Positions 11,061 to 24,200 of a stretch of 64,000 nt of DNA are shown here, piece after piece. Origin of the DNA: Epiperipatus broadwayi (taxonomy: Eukaryota > Onychophora > Udeonychophora > Euonychophora > Peripatidae). Under the pieces are notes generated by a model that worked only from the letters and a program-made list of their open reading frames with translations, was not told where the DNA came from and did not search any database. Within the stretch, counting starts at the first letter, position 1. Every line of letters starts with the position of its first letter. The position numbers were made by a program, and so were the translations under genes. The stretch covers positions 2,513,935 to 2,577,934 of the forward strand of contig JAQFVV010012512.1 of the NCBI GenBank assembly GCA_028023455.1, given 5' to 3'.

Positions 11061-14000
11061 AAAGTTTTTATTTGTTACAAATATGGACTATGGTAATAAT
11101 AAAAAACGTAGTTTTAAATTAAAATAATATAAACAATAAAAATTTATAAATTAAAAATGTCAAGATAGAAATTACTTTTTCCCAATTTGCACTTCATCTG
11201 AAACAAGAAAAGTCATTTGGTGAATGGATAACATCATGTTTACTACAAAAATGTTGAACTTTTCATTGTATTTCCAAATTAACTAATAATAAAGTATTAA
11301 CAGTATTTACAGGATTTTATTATTGTCAGAATTATTAAAGATTTTCACTTCTATAAAAAAAATAATGTAATCAATTTTTAGTATTGTCAGAACATCATGG
11401 GATGTCCTCCTTCAAATGACAGGTTGATCACAATAATTCAATTCAAATGACTTAATAGTCTTTTGTATTAGGTGGTAAATAATTTTGAATTGATTCAGTC
11501 CACCTCTCTGTATCTCAACTAAATGGCACAGAACTTTTTTATATAAATTCAATGTCTTCAGTTTCTTATAACGGGTGATGAGATTAGATATTATTTACTG
11601 CTTTAAAACTATTTTTTATAAATTTTAGCTCCTGATTGATATTAAGAATTTAATAATATAATTGATTCATTAATAAAAATTTTAATTTATATGGTTTAAT
11701 TTTATATAAATTTTTATTTGTATAATTTTAAAAGTAATCTATGAATTCAGTTAATCTTTATTGCATATTGTAAATCCCAGTAGTTTTCAAAAGGATGGTA
11801 GTATATTTTCAAATGGCAAATCATCTTTTATAACTCCTCATGCTAGAATTAAGCTGTTTATACTGGATTTTATATAAAGTTAAAATGGGTATTATTTATT
11901 ATTTTCTGATTATTGAAAATGTTTCAACATTATTTATATTCAAATACATAATAATATAATGCTGAAGCAGTTTGATGCATGGAATTATATATCAAGAATT
12001 TTTATCAGTATATATATATATATATATTGTAACGGTATATGCCATTACATTAATTTAAAATTAGAATAAAAAAAATTTTTAAATTCGTAAATAAAAACTA
12101 AAAGCTAAAAAAATTAAAGAGTTGTTAAACATGTATACATATATCACACAGATGGAATGAAAACTTTAAATGTATTATTTTCTTTTTAAAAAAAAAATAT
12201 TTGAACATACTTTTTTATAAAAAAAAGTACAAGATCTACTGATAAAATATTTTTGTAAATGGAAATGATTGTTTTATAAATTAAACAAAAAGCAAACTAG
12301 CCCTTGGGGCTCTTATATAAAAAAGTCAGATGAAATATAGATAAGAGAACAAAAATAAATTAGATGTCCAATAGAAGCAGCAATGAAGGCTCGGACCATA
12401 ACAAAAATTTGGAACAGGAAACCATTGTTCAGTGAATCCGGACGATCGGTATAAAAGGAAAAATATTGAAATTAAGAACAGTTCCAGCTTGATTTTGTGA
12501 GAAGGGCAATAAGACACACTTGTCACTCTCTCACTTATTTCAAATGAAATGACTGTAATACCAGGATTGAACCAGCTAAGGCCACCTTCTGATAGACTGG
12601 TCTTCAAATAAAGACTTCGTGGGAATTGACACCAGGAACTGGGAGTTCTTCTACTGTAAGATATAAATGGAAAAATTTTACTACAAGTAATTAAGAACTT
12701 TAAAGATTTGACAAGCTTTAATATTCAGCTAACCTAAATTTTAAAATGAACTTTTATCTGACTTCAAATTAATTATTAATTTTTATACATTTGTGTTTGA
12801 TAAAAATCATTTCCATTTTTTTTATTAATATTTATTGTATAAATTATTTAAATGCATTAAATTTAAGTTGGGTATGCTTGCATAGATTCGTTAACATTTG
12901 ATTATGTTTTAATTTTCATATTTGATTGAAATATATAGACATTCGGTAAATAATGATACCTTATGTTGAGTATCTAAAATGTATTTATTCGGATGTCTTT
13001 TAAGTTATTGGTGTCAATGCGGCATCTTATAATGAAGGCCATTGGGTTTCTTTAAATTTCCCTTTGCAATTCCATCAGTGATTTTATGTTTTGATCGTTT
13101 ATGTTTATTTTGAAATGTTTTTAATCGTGTAATCTATGTAGCCGATCTATACTCAACATTAAAAAACAAACTTTTATAAAATTCCTCTGTGTGAACTTAT
13201 ATAAATGTTAAATTTAAGTTAGGCATGAATGGCTATATACATTTGTAAAGTTATATTAATTAATTAAGGGAGGGTTAATAATAGGTTATTTGTTTCGTAG
13301 TTAGATTGGGTCAATGGATTGGATATATTGGTGTAATTAGTAAATTTAGTATGAGGTCCGCTACTTGCAGAATCACATTATATGCTGCACACCCCCTTTT
13401 TGCCTATGGAAGGGGATAGTAAGACAGAAAACGCAGTCCCTTCCTATGGAGTTTTTTTATTGTTCTTCTTGCCAGACAGATGTAGCATTCCTGTACTGGC
13501 CAAGAGTCAATTTCTTCTTTAACCATGCTGTTCAGATGTACATTCCTGACAGTATGGTATTTGTGCTGTCGTATTTCATAATACATCAATGTATCAGATG
13601 GATTGACGTCGGTTTGATTGCGAACTTTTGGCCTAAGGTTAAAGAAGGGACAGAATATTTTCTTTTCAAATGCAATCTATGTAGTTTATTCATACTCGAC
13701 ACTTTTAAAAATATTATTAAACAAATCTGTGTGGATTATTCAAACTAAAAAAAAAATTAAATTTAAAAATTAAATTAATAACCAACCTAAAATAATAAAT
13801 TTTATTCCTCAATTTTATCTATATGTGCGTAAATAAATGTTTGTGTGTTAATTACTGGCAGTGGCTTCTTTATTTTTTATTTTAATATTGAAAATATTTT
13901 TAGATAAGAATTTATATTTTATAAATCTCTGCATCTCACTGAGATAGTGGCATGGGCTGATGGTCTGAATAAAACATGTAAAATGTGAATCTTAATTACG

Positions 14001-14520
14001 TATCTGCCTACTATATAAATTTTCTAGGTTCTAATAACCTAGTGGCGCCCTGTACGACAGATACGGTAAGACTCTCTTTTCAGATCGTTATCAAAAGAAA
14101 TAAACCACCTTCCACCACCTTATAAATAAACAATAGTCTACTAGAAAAATATCAAAAATGATCTTAAATATTGTAAAATATTTAACAGAGTAATATTAAT
14201 ATAACTTACGACATTTGGCCAGAGTGCATAATGGTAGATCTCTTCCACATCTGAAGCATGTGTTACAATTCATTTTATAAGAAGTACACCCTTTATTATC
14301 TAAAACAAATATATTTCTAAAAGTGGATAAAAATGACATTTACATGCAAATATGTGTTCATATAATACACACGGTGAACATGTGGGCATGTCATTGATAA
14401 ATATTTTAACAAAGTATAGGAAAAACAATATTAAACAAAAATAAAAAATGTAGAATGCAAAACATGATAGACGTAAAATGGTAACTAACAAGTTAATTCA
14501 TGTTGTCAAAAATTAAAATT
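11061..14520. other. AT-rich stretch, no gene recognised; a few less AT-rich islands
   Basis: Two islands stand out by lower AT: 12,310-12,660 and 13,360-13,660. The second contains a 127-codon plus-strand open frame (13,365-13,748) with no domain I recognise. Sequences near 13,130-13,200 and 13,670-13,740 resemble each other (AATCTATGTAG, ACTCRACA, CTGTGTG), suggesting an old duplication. A TGGCGCCCTGTACGA string at 14,043-14,057 resembles an LTR-element primer binding site, but no LTR was found around it. Confidence 0.4.
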
Positions 14521-16590
14521 AATGGAAAAATATAAGACTGTGTTAGAAAATTTTATTTGCGATAATGAATTTGAAAATTGGCTAGTTTTTTTAAATAATT
14601 TTGATTCTTATAAAGAGTTTTTACAACAGAGATCATATACGGAAATATAATAAAAAGTTTAATTTTTTTGTATAATAAATAGTTTTTGCAAAGGATTGAT
14701 TTTAAGAAAAAAGAATCGAATATAGTGAATATAACTGATAAGCCTTTGGATTTTTTTGACGTTTCTGTTTTGGATAAAGGAATAATGTTTGTTGGAGGTT
14801 ATTGCAGCAATAGAAAGTGCTTATGAGATGCATCATGCTCGAGATGAGGTGATTTCTAAAATATCTTCTTTGAATATTTCTAATGTAAAATGTGATGATT
14901 CGTGGTATACACTAATTAATTTAATAAGGAAACATTTACCAGATAATAATATTACATGTATTAAAGAAGATAACCATGGAAGATTATGTTTGATGTCTAA
15001 AAAATTATATAAAGAAAAAGTTCATCAGCAAATTGAAAAATTAAAATTTAAATTGATAAATACTTATTCTATTGATACAGTAAGATTGAAGTTTATTAAT
15101 GCTATACTTAGCCATATGTAAAGAAAGTGATAGGAAGTTGTATCTATCTCATTATCCATCAGCTGCAATTATGCCAAGGATTTTTGGAAATTTAAAAATG
15201 CATAAAGAAAAGTTATCTCTAAATAGACTGATGTTGGATTTTGGAGGATGTATGTATTATCAGCAGCAGCTTTTTTTTGGAAATTTTTTGCAAGATGAAT
15301 TTAGTTTTGGTGATTATACAATTGGTTCTTCATTTGATTTACTTAAAAAGATTGATAATATTGTCTTGGATGATGCTGATGAATTATTTACATTGGATGT
15401 TGCTGAATTTTATGGTTCAATTAAAAGAAAGGATTCCATTAATATTATTGATCAAGTTTTTCATGAAAAAAGAGTGTGCAAGTTTTATCATATGATTGTG
15501 AATGATTTATTTATTATTTATTTACCTGAATTTGATGGCAACATTTGAAGGTTAGTTGTATATGATGGATGAAGGTTAGCCTATGGGTTTATCTGTTTCA
15601 AGAATTATATGTAGTTGTGTGTTATCATATTATAAAGGGAAGATTTTAAAACAATATTTCTTGATGGGTGTTAGAAGTTATTTTAGGTATGTGGATGATA
15701 TATTTATGGTTGGAGCAAGTACAGCAGTGCAAAAACTATTTATTAAATTAAATAATATTGATGGATTGACATAGACTATTACTTCTGAAGATAGTGAAAA
15801 AGTATAAAATATCTGGATCTAATTTTATGGAGTGAAGGTAATAAATGGTGTGAAACCATTATCAATTAGAAGGGTTGTGAATCCAAATTCAGATGTTCCA
15901 CTTATCTATAAATTATCTGGTGTTAGAACATTTCTTTTTAGAAATGATGTTTTATGTAAATTTCAGTGATAAAATGGCTAATATTGAAAGATATATTAAT
16001 GATTTAGTGGAAGTGAGATATAAGAAAAAAATATTTTATGTGCACTATATAGGTTTAGAAATAGATTGAGAAAAGATCATATGGAGAAGAAAAGGTGGAT
16101 AGCATTACCTTATGTAAATGATATTGTGTTTAATAAGATCACATCATTGGTATCTGCTGATCTTAATGTTGCATTTAAAGTGAGTGCAAATATTGGAAGA
16201 TTAGTTATTAATGGAAAAGATTGTATTGATAAAATCAATAAATGTAATACTATATATAAAGGGGTATGTCATTGTGGATATAGTTACATTGGGGAGACTA
16301 ATTGTGCATTGAAAAAGAATTTTGGGAGCATGAATTATTATATAATAAGTTGTGTTATTCGGTAGATAGGATTAAATCTGTTTTTGCAGAACATGAAGTG
16401 ATTTATAGTGGAGAATTCTGCTTTGATAATATTTTGTTTCACATGTGGAAAATGTTTTGAGGAAAAGAAAATTAAGGAGTCATATTTTATAAATAGTACA
16501 GATAATGTGTTGAATAAGCAGTGTAATTGTGTAAGTATTCATAATTTATGGAAAATTGGCCATTCAAGTGAGAACATTACTGTTGTGTGA
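14521..16590 (+). pseudogene. Penelope-like retrotransposon, lineage 1 (RT + C-terminal GIY-YIG-like), degraded
   Basis: A PLE polyprotein in shifting frames. N-terminal part: 14,521-14,649 (MEKYKTVLENFICDNEFENW), then NITDKPLDFFDVSVLDKGI (about 14,720-14,790), the VL.KG block before PLE RTs. RT: 14,789-15,121 (IAAIESAYEMHHARDE; ITCIKEDNHGRLCLM), 15,099-15,548 (IFGNLKMHKEK, RT motif 1; LFTLDVAEFYGSI, motif A with Asp), 15,583-15,774 (MGLSVSRIICSCV, motif B; YFRYVDDIFMVG, motif C with intact YVDD). C-terminal region: YKGVCHCGYSYIGETNCALKK at 16,250-16,310, a GIY-YIG-like endonuclease core (YIG kept), followed by VFAEHEV near 16,383. PLEs prime at endonuclease-cut or terminal 3' ends. At least five frame breaks make this copy dead. 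The endonuclease lacks the CENCK motif of the PLE at 51.6-56.3 kb, so it is a separate lineage. Confidence 0.8.
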
Positions 16591-16735
16591 ATTTAATGAG
16601 CTTTAAATACTGATGTATTGCTACTCAAGATGGCTCTATATGCTGTAAGCTGGCTATAGTAAAGGAAATTAATCTTTAATTTTATATAGGCATTTTTTAA
16701 TTTTAGTAGAATTATTCTAATAGGTTTTTTATATA

Positions 16736-17701
16736 CACCTGGGTTTCATTTTATGCAGATTATTTTAATATGATTTTGAAGTTATGTGATTCATGTTTCT
16801 TCTTAATATTTTTCATATTTCACTATATTTATTAGATAACAACAAATTTAAATTAATAACTTATTTTCACTTGAAATACTTTTTTTTTTCAAAAATATAA
16901 CAATATATTAGCAGCTAACATGAATATGGCCTGAAGCAGTATTTAAATTTTTAGCTTCTACCTAAATGACCTATTTATATTAATGAGTAAATAATAATAA
17001 TAGTTTTATACTTACATATAAAAATATCGCTATAAATATTCAAAAAATTTAAACTTTTAAAACGTACTTTGTTATATATAACAGAAATAAATAATCTTTT
17101 AGATTTTTAAAATAAAAAACAAAGATTTTATAAACTGAAAATAATCTTTCTAATGATAATGTATAATATTTTGTTTTGATTGCAATTTCATTTTTTTAAT
17201 ATAGAAACAGAAAACCATTAACACAGCATAAGACAGAAAGTGGCACTAGTTGTACATCACATCATGAATAAAAATAAAGTGGCTAACAGGTTTCTCTGGG
17301 CATAAATGCTAAGAGATTCTTGACTTTGTTTAAGGAGAAGCTACAATAAAACACATCACATCAAGTCTGATTTCTTATCAGTTTACAAATGAAAGCTACT
17401 GGTAATGATTAAAATATGTATGAAAAATGTAAAATTAAATATTGTAGTAATAAAAAAAAGTTTGTCTTGTATTAATTTTTTTCAAATATTTGAAATTTTT
17501 TATTAGTCATACTTTAATTGCTTATTTTTTTAATGTGAATTTTAAAGTAATTCTTCCTTGTTGCTTTGCTTTTATGCAAATTTTGAAAATTACAGCCCCT
17601 ATCCCCCATTTTTCAAGGTAAATCAAGTCTATTTTTGTGCGATTTTTTTTAATGCGGGTTTTCTGTGGAACCTATCTACTGCATAAAATGAGACCCAGGT
17701 G
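16736..17701. mobile_element. pogo/Tigger-like TIR element, copy A (internally altered)
   Basis: Ends are inverted repeats beginning CACCTGGGTTTCATTTTATG (left) and its complement (right, ACTGCATAAAATGAGACCCA), immediately flanked by TA on both sides (16,734-16,735; 17,702-17,703). TA target duplication and the subterminal pattern match copies B and C at 29.3 and 42.8 kb. Copy A is shorter (966 bp) and lacks the helix-turn-helix coding block those copies keep. A LINE 3' tail is inserted at about 17,270-17,354. Without a transposase it could move only in trans. Confidence 0.8.
17260..17366 (+). mobile_element. LINE 3' tail inserted in pogo-like copy A
   Basis: GGCTAACAGGTTTCTCTGGG and GAGATTCTTGACTTYGTTTA are shared with 19,437-19,495, the 3' end of a LINE fragment. 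The insert is flanked by near-identical CATCACATCATG and CATCACATCAAG, consistent with an 11-12 bp target duplication; copies B and C have uninterrupted sequence at the equivalent place. It is an extreme 5' truncation (about 90 bp). Confidence 0.65.
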
Positions 17702-17737
17702 TATATATAATGTTTTCATTGTTGTATGATGTAGATA

Positions 17738-17923
17738 AATTATTATTTTTTGGGTTAAACCATGTATTATTTTTCATTACATACCGATATTTCAATGAAC
17801 TAACATCTTCCAATGTCAAGGTAGCTTTCAAAAGTTTTAATCTTGACAATGGCAGATGCTAGTTTGTCGAAATATCTGTATATAATGGAAAATAATACAT
17901 GGTTTAACCCCAAAAATAATAAT
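17738..17923. repeat. Hairpin repeat, arms of about 80-90 bp
   Basis: Left arm (GGGTTAAACCATGTATTATT ... CGATATTTC ... CATCTTCCAATGTCAA) pairs with the right arm (TTGACAATGGCAGATG ... CGAAATATC ... AATAATACATGGTTTAAC) around a short AT-rich loop near 17,830. It has the form of a small foldback or MITE; no coding potential. It lies directly after pogo-like copy A. Confidence 0.8.
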
Positions 17924-17961
17924 ATATATATATAACTAATTAAATCTGAGCAATTTTTAGT

Positions 17962-18003
<42 letters not shown>

Positions 18004-18640
18004 ACTGAATCACATGATGGGCATCTAAATTATCCAATAGTACATATTGTAAAGTCAAACTTCATGTAATGGAATACTTATTTTATCACAATATAGGAGT
18101 TTCTTTAAAAATAGGAGTTTCTTTAACAATACTTATAATTATATCTATGATGAAATTACTTATATTTAATGAGCTGTTGCCTGGCTAATTAGATCATGTG
18201 AAAATGCCTATTATTTGATTATCTCTTGTTTATTATAATTAGATAAAATATGTACTTTATGTTCTTCCAGATGATGATGATTACAAATAGACATAGTAAG
18301 CATTGTTAATGTCTATTCTAGAAATATGTACCCACATATTTTTTCTGTCTAAGAAATATTCTTTCTAACCTTAGTTTATTCAACTGTCCTAAGAACTTAA
18401 AAAATAAAAGCTTTTCTATTTATTTTAGATGTGACAAAAACGTCATATATCAATGATTAAAGTAGGTTTATTAATCTACTTTATCACTAGGTGGCGATTA
18501 ATAGTGTTACAACAACCACTCAAAGCTCTTGCAAAGACTAACGTTTTAATCAGGAAAAGAATAGTTGGAGTTGAAAAAAAGTGGTTTATTAAGTGAGTAT
18601 GTGACTTTTCATTGAATTTTAAATCATGAAAAGAGATAAA
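17924..18640. other. AT-rich spacer with microsatellite
   Basis: (AT)n with a short (AC)n at 17,962-17,998 and an AGGAGTTTCTTTAA direct duplication near 18,090-18,125. No gene seen. Confidence 0.5.
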
Positions 18641-20640
18641 AAAAACCAAATCTGCTAAAAGCAAGAATAAAAAACTTTCCAAAGATATTTCCAATATGGC
18701 CAATAGAAGTTTAAATAATAGTAATGACAAAATAAACAATAATTCTGCAAAAGCTGAAAAGATTTTCACCAAGACAGATACCTACCTAAATCACAATTCT
18801 CTAACTCAAATGATAATTATTGCAACAATTTTGATTCACAAAGTCTCAAACCTCATGAAAACCAAAAGAAAACTGGTCAGAGAAATCCTAGTCAATCATT
18901 AAAGGTCAATAATGTCAGTATAGAAGACAATATTACTAGTTCTAAAATTTATTAAAAAAGAGACAGAAGCACCTAAATTAATGGTTTCTGAAACCTTGAA
19001 ATCTTCTAATATCATAACAACTATCACAACACACATAAGAATAATAGTGACATAAATAAATCAAAACACTTAGTGAAATTGGTTTTGAAAAACCGTTTGA
19101 GGGCACTATAAGCGATAACAACAAGATAATATACATGTAAATGGAAAAATATGGGTGATTTAGTCTGTAATTATGTAAGGAAGCAATAGAAAATATTAGG
19201 CATCTGTTAATAGAATGTAAATGCGTGAAAACAGAAAGGGTACATATAATGAAGTTACAGAAGAATAAATATGAGAAAAGTGATTATACAGAAAGTGGAT
19301 TATTGGTTTTTTATGCTGGGTTTGGGAAAAGATAAGGGGGATTTAGATATAAAGGCCATAAAGTTGACAAAGATTATGTTGTGGAAATGGGATGGAGCAG
19401 AATATGGAAAACTTACACTGGGGAATGGAAAATAAAATGGCTAACAGGTTTCTCTGGGCATAATTGCTGAGAGATTCTTGACTTCGTTTAAGGAGAAGCC
19501 ATAATCCATCACATCACATCATCACATAAAAAATCACCTTCTAATGAATCTGTAGAATTTAAACATAATAAAACCAAAGAAAGTGTTTTTTTCACACCAA
19601 GAGCAAAGTCAAAATATGTCATCAACTTATAATAATGGGAATAAAAGTAAAACATATGCCAATGTCCTTTAAAAAAAAAGAAAAGTTAAAGGAAAATGGA
19701 AACACAATAAATAAGAATCAAAATTATTTATACTGATTTTTTTTGATATGGAAATTGATAATATACCACAACAAGTAGAAGCTCACAATGAAGAAAATAT
19801 AATACAAGTCACTGAAACAGAATACCAAAGAATGAATACCCAATTTAACAACTCAAACCCTGACCTCTTGCTAAATTCTTTTCAATAACAAAACCCTGAT
19901 TTTGGCCTTAACAAATCATAATGGAGGATTATTTAAATTCCTTCTAGAGAAATGTTACAACCTGATCTTTGAAAAATGATGTTTGGATGGTATTAAGATC
20001 TTTTTCCACCCAAATAATACATACATAATTACCGAATTTACTTCATGGTCTACTAGAAATTGATATAAATAGAGCAATAACACTCAATGGAACCATCAAT
20101 AACTGTTTGATAAATTTTGTTCAAGCAGAATTGGATAACATGCTTGGGAAATATGGAAAAACAACCAAACTAATATATAGATATAATCATCGAACTAATG
20201 GCCAAATCCTGACCAACACTGGTACTTTTACTATTACCTTGAAGAAAGGGGTGCACCCTGAAAACATACCAATGGTGGTTTACTCCAGAGGATCATCTAT
20301 GATTCTACCATTCTGTGGAGTTTCACCACAATGTTTTTTTTGCTTAGAACAAAATCAACTCATAAAAGACTGCAAAGCTCACATCTGTAATGTGTGCAGC
20401 TTGAAATGGAGTAGGATTCACAAATGCAATTAAAAGGCAGGAAAGCCAACACTGGTCTTTAAAATAATTGATGGGAACAATACGATTGACTTGATACAAT
20501 TAGACACAAATTATGAAGAAGTCAATCAATATGATCCAACACTGACAACATTAGAAGAAATCCCTGTTCACACTCCAATATATAAAAGTGTTGGATCACA
20601 ATCCCCTAAATATGCCAATCAGATCAAATACCACTGAGCT
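18640..20640 (+). pseudogene. LINE ORF1 with zinc knuckles (L1/Tx1-like), degraded
   Basis: The N-terminal part (from about 18,696) is Asn/Lys/Ser-rich and low complexity. After an inserted LINE fragment (19.1-19.53 kb) coding resumes; 20,107-20,433 is a clean 108-codon stretch. It ends in a Cys/His module: CFFCLEQNQLIKDC (CCHC form with the His replaced by Gln) and CNVCSLKWSRIHKC, like the tandem zinc knuckles of LINE ORF1 nucleocapsid-type proteins. The segment before it (WKDLFPPK-type and GKTTKLIYRY) fits the RNA-binding core. After a stop at about 20,434 an acidic tail follows (NTIDLIQLDTNYEEVN). ORF1 protein would bind element RNA. It lies just upstream of the endonuclease/RT ORF2 in the same orientation. 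Stops and frameshifts make it non-functional. Confidence 0.65.
19110..19530 (+). mobile_element. 3' end of another LINE inserted in ORF1
   Basis: The plus strand reads LCKEAIENIRHLLIECKCVK followed by KTERVHIMKL, a C-terminal Cys/His module of the type C..EEI.HLL..C found at the end of LINE ORF2, then KAIKLTKIMLWKWDGAEYG. The 3' end GGCTAACAGGTTTCTCTGGG ... AAGGAGAAGCC is followed by a (CATCA)n-like tail (CATCACATCACATCATCACAT). The same 3' end forms the insert at 17.26 kb. It interrupts the ORF1 of the host LINE. The left boundary is not exact. Confidence 0.65.
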
Positions 20641-21280
20641 ACAACACCTCACTAATAAGGAAGCTCAAAACCAACCTCATAATCTGACTGAGAATGAGAT
20701 AAATAGACCTGGGTTGGTCATTGTGAAGGAGAATGAGACTTTGATGTGAGTCATTGGGGACCAAAATGAAGAGATCTATGAAATCTCAGGCCATATAATA
20801 ATAAAACAAAATAGAAAGATATAATCAAAGGATAACAAGAAAAAAAAGAAATCAAGACAACAAATCAGGTGCAGCTCAAATGAAGATGTTTCATCAAATT
20901 CAAATGACAATTCTGAGATACTAAATAAACAATACCATGAAGATAATGAGATAAATCAGTGGCAGAATAAAAATAATAAGAGAAGAAAAGCCAATATCCA
21001 ATCCCCTATTAAAATCACATCCAGGACCTCTCCGGCAGAGAAACAGAGACATGAATTAATATGACAGTGAAGGTCAAGAAAAACTATGACTAATCTCTTT
21101 CATAGACCTTAGTGAAAATGAAATCTCCCAATCAGGCTGGGCTTCTCCTGAGGTAGATGATCAGGCTGGAAAAAATGCACATACCCTCAACTAAGTGCTG
21201 GAACAAAGTAGCAAAACCAATATCAGATATCAGCCAATAAGTAATGGTGGGTTCAAGCAGGAAAACATCACCTCATACAA
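20641..21280 (+). other. ORF1-ORF2 spacer of the LINE
   Basis: Charged low-complexity reading frames (NEINQWQNKNNKRRK type) with stops; probably the ORF1 C-terminal tail and the inter-ORF spacer. Confidence 0.4.
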
Positions 21281-24200
21281 ATTATATGAAGCTAAATTTC
21301 TATGGAGTTAACATTAGAGGACTAAACTCGATTGACAGGATATTTGCTATTCAAAATTGGAAGTCAAATGTCAGCCAAATGCAGTATGCATGGCAGAAAC
21401 TAAATTACATCTAAATTCATGTTCTAAAATTGAACAGATTTCCAAAATATGGGTTTCTTCAAACACTAAATTTCAATGACAGCAACAGGAGGGGTAGGTA
21501 TTTTAATCAATTACAAGAAAAAAAACCTCCTACGAGCTTTAAAATTTTGCACTTAGACTCAAATTGCCTAATTGCTAATCTAAGATATAAACACTTACAA
21601 ACCAATCTAATCTATCTCTACATTAAAAATAACCACAATCTAATCATGAAAGTACTCACTGACATCCTATTCAGTCATGGCTTCAAACTCATTTCCAATC
21701 ATTCTAATGGATGACTTCAATGTGACATATAGTTCTTTTGATAAAAAATATATTCACCACTTTAATCATATACTGATGAATGGAGAGGGCATCCTTCCCA
21801 TAAATGCTTTCTCCTTCTGCACTAAAAATGCCAGATCCTTGATTGAACTTGTCTATTACTCCCTGAGTATTTCTTTCAAAATCAATGCAAAACTCTGACC
21901 GGTGATATTTTCTGACCATTTTACCCTAGAGATATATTTTGAAACAAACATTGGACATCAGATAGTAGAAAAGAATAGCAACACCATTCAAATGTTACTA
22001 AAAGAGACTGCACCTGAATGGGTCTTTTCCAATGGCTACATTTATCTTTTTAAAAAATTGATACCCTAAAGCTACTGTGGTGGAAACATGGGTTGCCTTC
22101 ATCGGCATCTTCCAATCCATAATAAATGATGTTTCCCTTAACAAAAAGGCCCTAACTGCTTATTAGCTGACCTTGATGCTATTGACCAAAACCTGAAAGA
22201 CTTTCCATTTGATAATCAATTTGTATATCTTGCTCTTGCTCTGAAATGTCAATACAGGGATAAGCAGAGATCTCTGGCTGAATATATGTCAATCAAGTGG
22301 GACAATATATTCCTTCTAGATCAACAATGTTGGTCCAAGGGTTATTTCCAGTGGGCACTGAGAGAGAGCAGCAGAAATCCCCTTCCAATGTCATTAACAA
22401 TAGATAACAACATTCTTGTGGGTCGAGAAATGATCTGTTCAATTAGAGAACACTTTAGGGAAACACTTAAATCTGATCAGACTGGGAATGTCAATGAACT
22501 ATTCAGCTGAGATGAGAATCCAATCCATGATATCACTGACGAAAAGATTCACATCAAGCTAAAAAGCCTCCTTGAGAGGGTTCATCCAGGAATACATGGC
22601 ATCCCAAAGTTTGTCCTACATCTAGAGAAATATTTAGTGCCAATAATCAAAGCCATGATAATCCCCTTAGCAGAGGGATGTTGAAAGATTAACAACTTGT
22701 ATTCAATATCTCTCATACCTTTCCTAAAAAAAGATGGGAGACATTACTTAAAATAATCTGAGGTCTATCTCAATGACTCCCCTTTAAATTAAAATCATAG
22801 AACAAACTAATTAAGGATCAAATTCAAGTGAAAATCTACAAATACATTTCTACTAACCAACATGAAAAAAGGGAGTCATCAATTAATGACATTGGTCAAA
22901 TAAAGCTCTTTATTGATGTTATCAGAGCTCGGAAGATGTCGAAACTGGTTGCCATCCAACTTGACATATGGAAAGCATTAGTCTCAGTCAAGACATACAT
23001 TCTGATTGATGTCTTCCAGGAATATGAGATGCTGAATGTTTATCTGAGGATCATTTCAAACCTACTAGCCAATAGAATCATCCACATCACAATGAATCAA
23101 AAAATTGTACCTGGGTTTGAGTCCTCCATCTCTATTCCTCAAGGATCTCCATTTAGCACACTATATTTTAAAGCTTATATCAACCCACTATTGATGGAGA
23201 TTGAGAAATCATTGTCTGGAGTATTTGTACCTGCCATGGGAAGGGAGATTAAACATCTCAGCTACATGGACAATATATTCATCTGTCTCACATCCAAGAA
23301 ATATATTACTAAACTAGAGAAGATACTAGCTTGGTACTCAGACAAATACAAACTCAAATTCAATAAGGACAAATTAGCTTCCCGGAGCTTGCAAACTGGG
23401 AAAAAAATCACTCTCAACTTTACAGCTGATCCTCAGAAATGTATAGGCATTAATTTTTCAAAATCAAATAATGCTATGAGGAGAGAAATTGAAGAATCCC
23501 TCTTAACATATATTTTCTGGACACAACCTCTTTTTCCAAGATATATGTTTCACTTTATGGTAAGGTAAGACTTTTAAAGTCATTGATATCTCTAAAAATT
23601 AACTACTTCCTATCTGGTATCCACTTCTCCAAAAAAATTATCAAAAAAATAAACTCTCTGTGCACAAACCTATTCTGGGACCGAAAGGTTGCTGCCACCA
23701 GTCTTCAAAAATGCCAAATGCCTAGAAGGCTAAACAGCCTTTAACTCCATAGTATCAAAACCATGATATTTCAGAGAAACCATAACCTACCATTCTGGCT
23801 TCAAAATAAATACTTGACTACTTCATAGCAAGAAGTTGTCACACCAACATCGGAAAATGGGTGACTTGACATGGGAAAATAACATAAACAAAAGATCTCT
23901 TAGGATTACCAATCAGCAACTGATTTTGAGACCAAAATTCTGATTCATTGAGGCAAAATTTCAAGATATCCTAATAAAAATCAACCTGGACTTCCTTCGT
24001 ATGAACTCATTTTTGGCATATAGGAGAAATTTCAAGATCAATCCTGTGTGTCAGATGTATGAAAGAGAGGAGGAATCAATTGATCACATTTTTATTAGAT
24101 GTCCCAGTATGTCCAATTACAGATTGATAATTCATGAATGGTGTAGCAATATAAATGGAAACTATAAATCAATTAAAGAATATAGAGGTCAGGGTCTATT

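Noticed and set aside
14040-14075. TGGCGCCCTGTACGA as a retroelement primer binding site
   Set aside because: No LTR end (CA just before), no LTR pair and no gag or pol follow; it may be chance.
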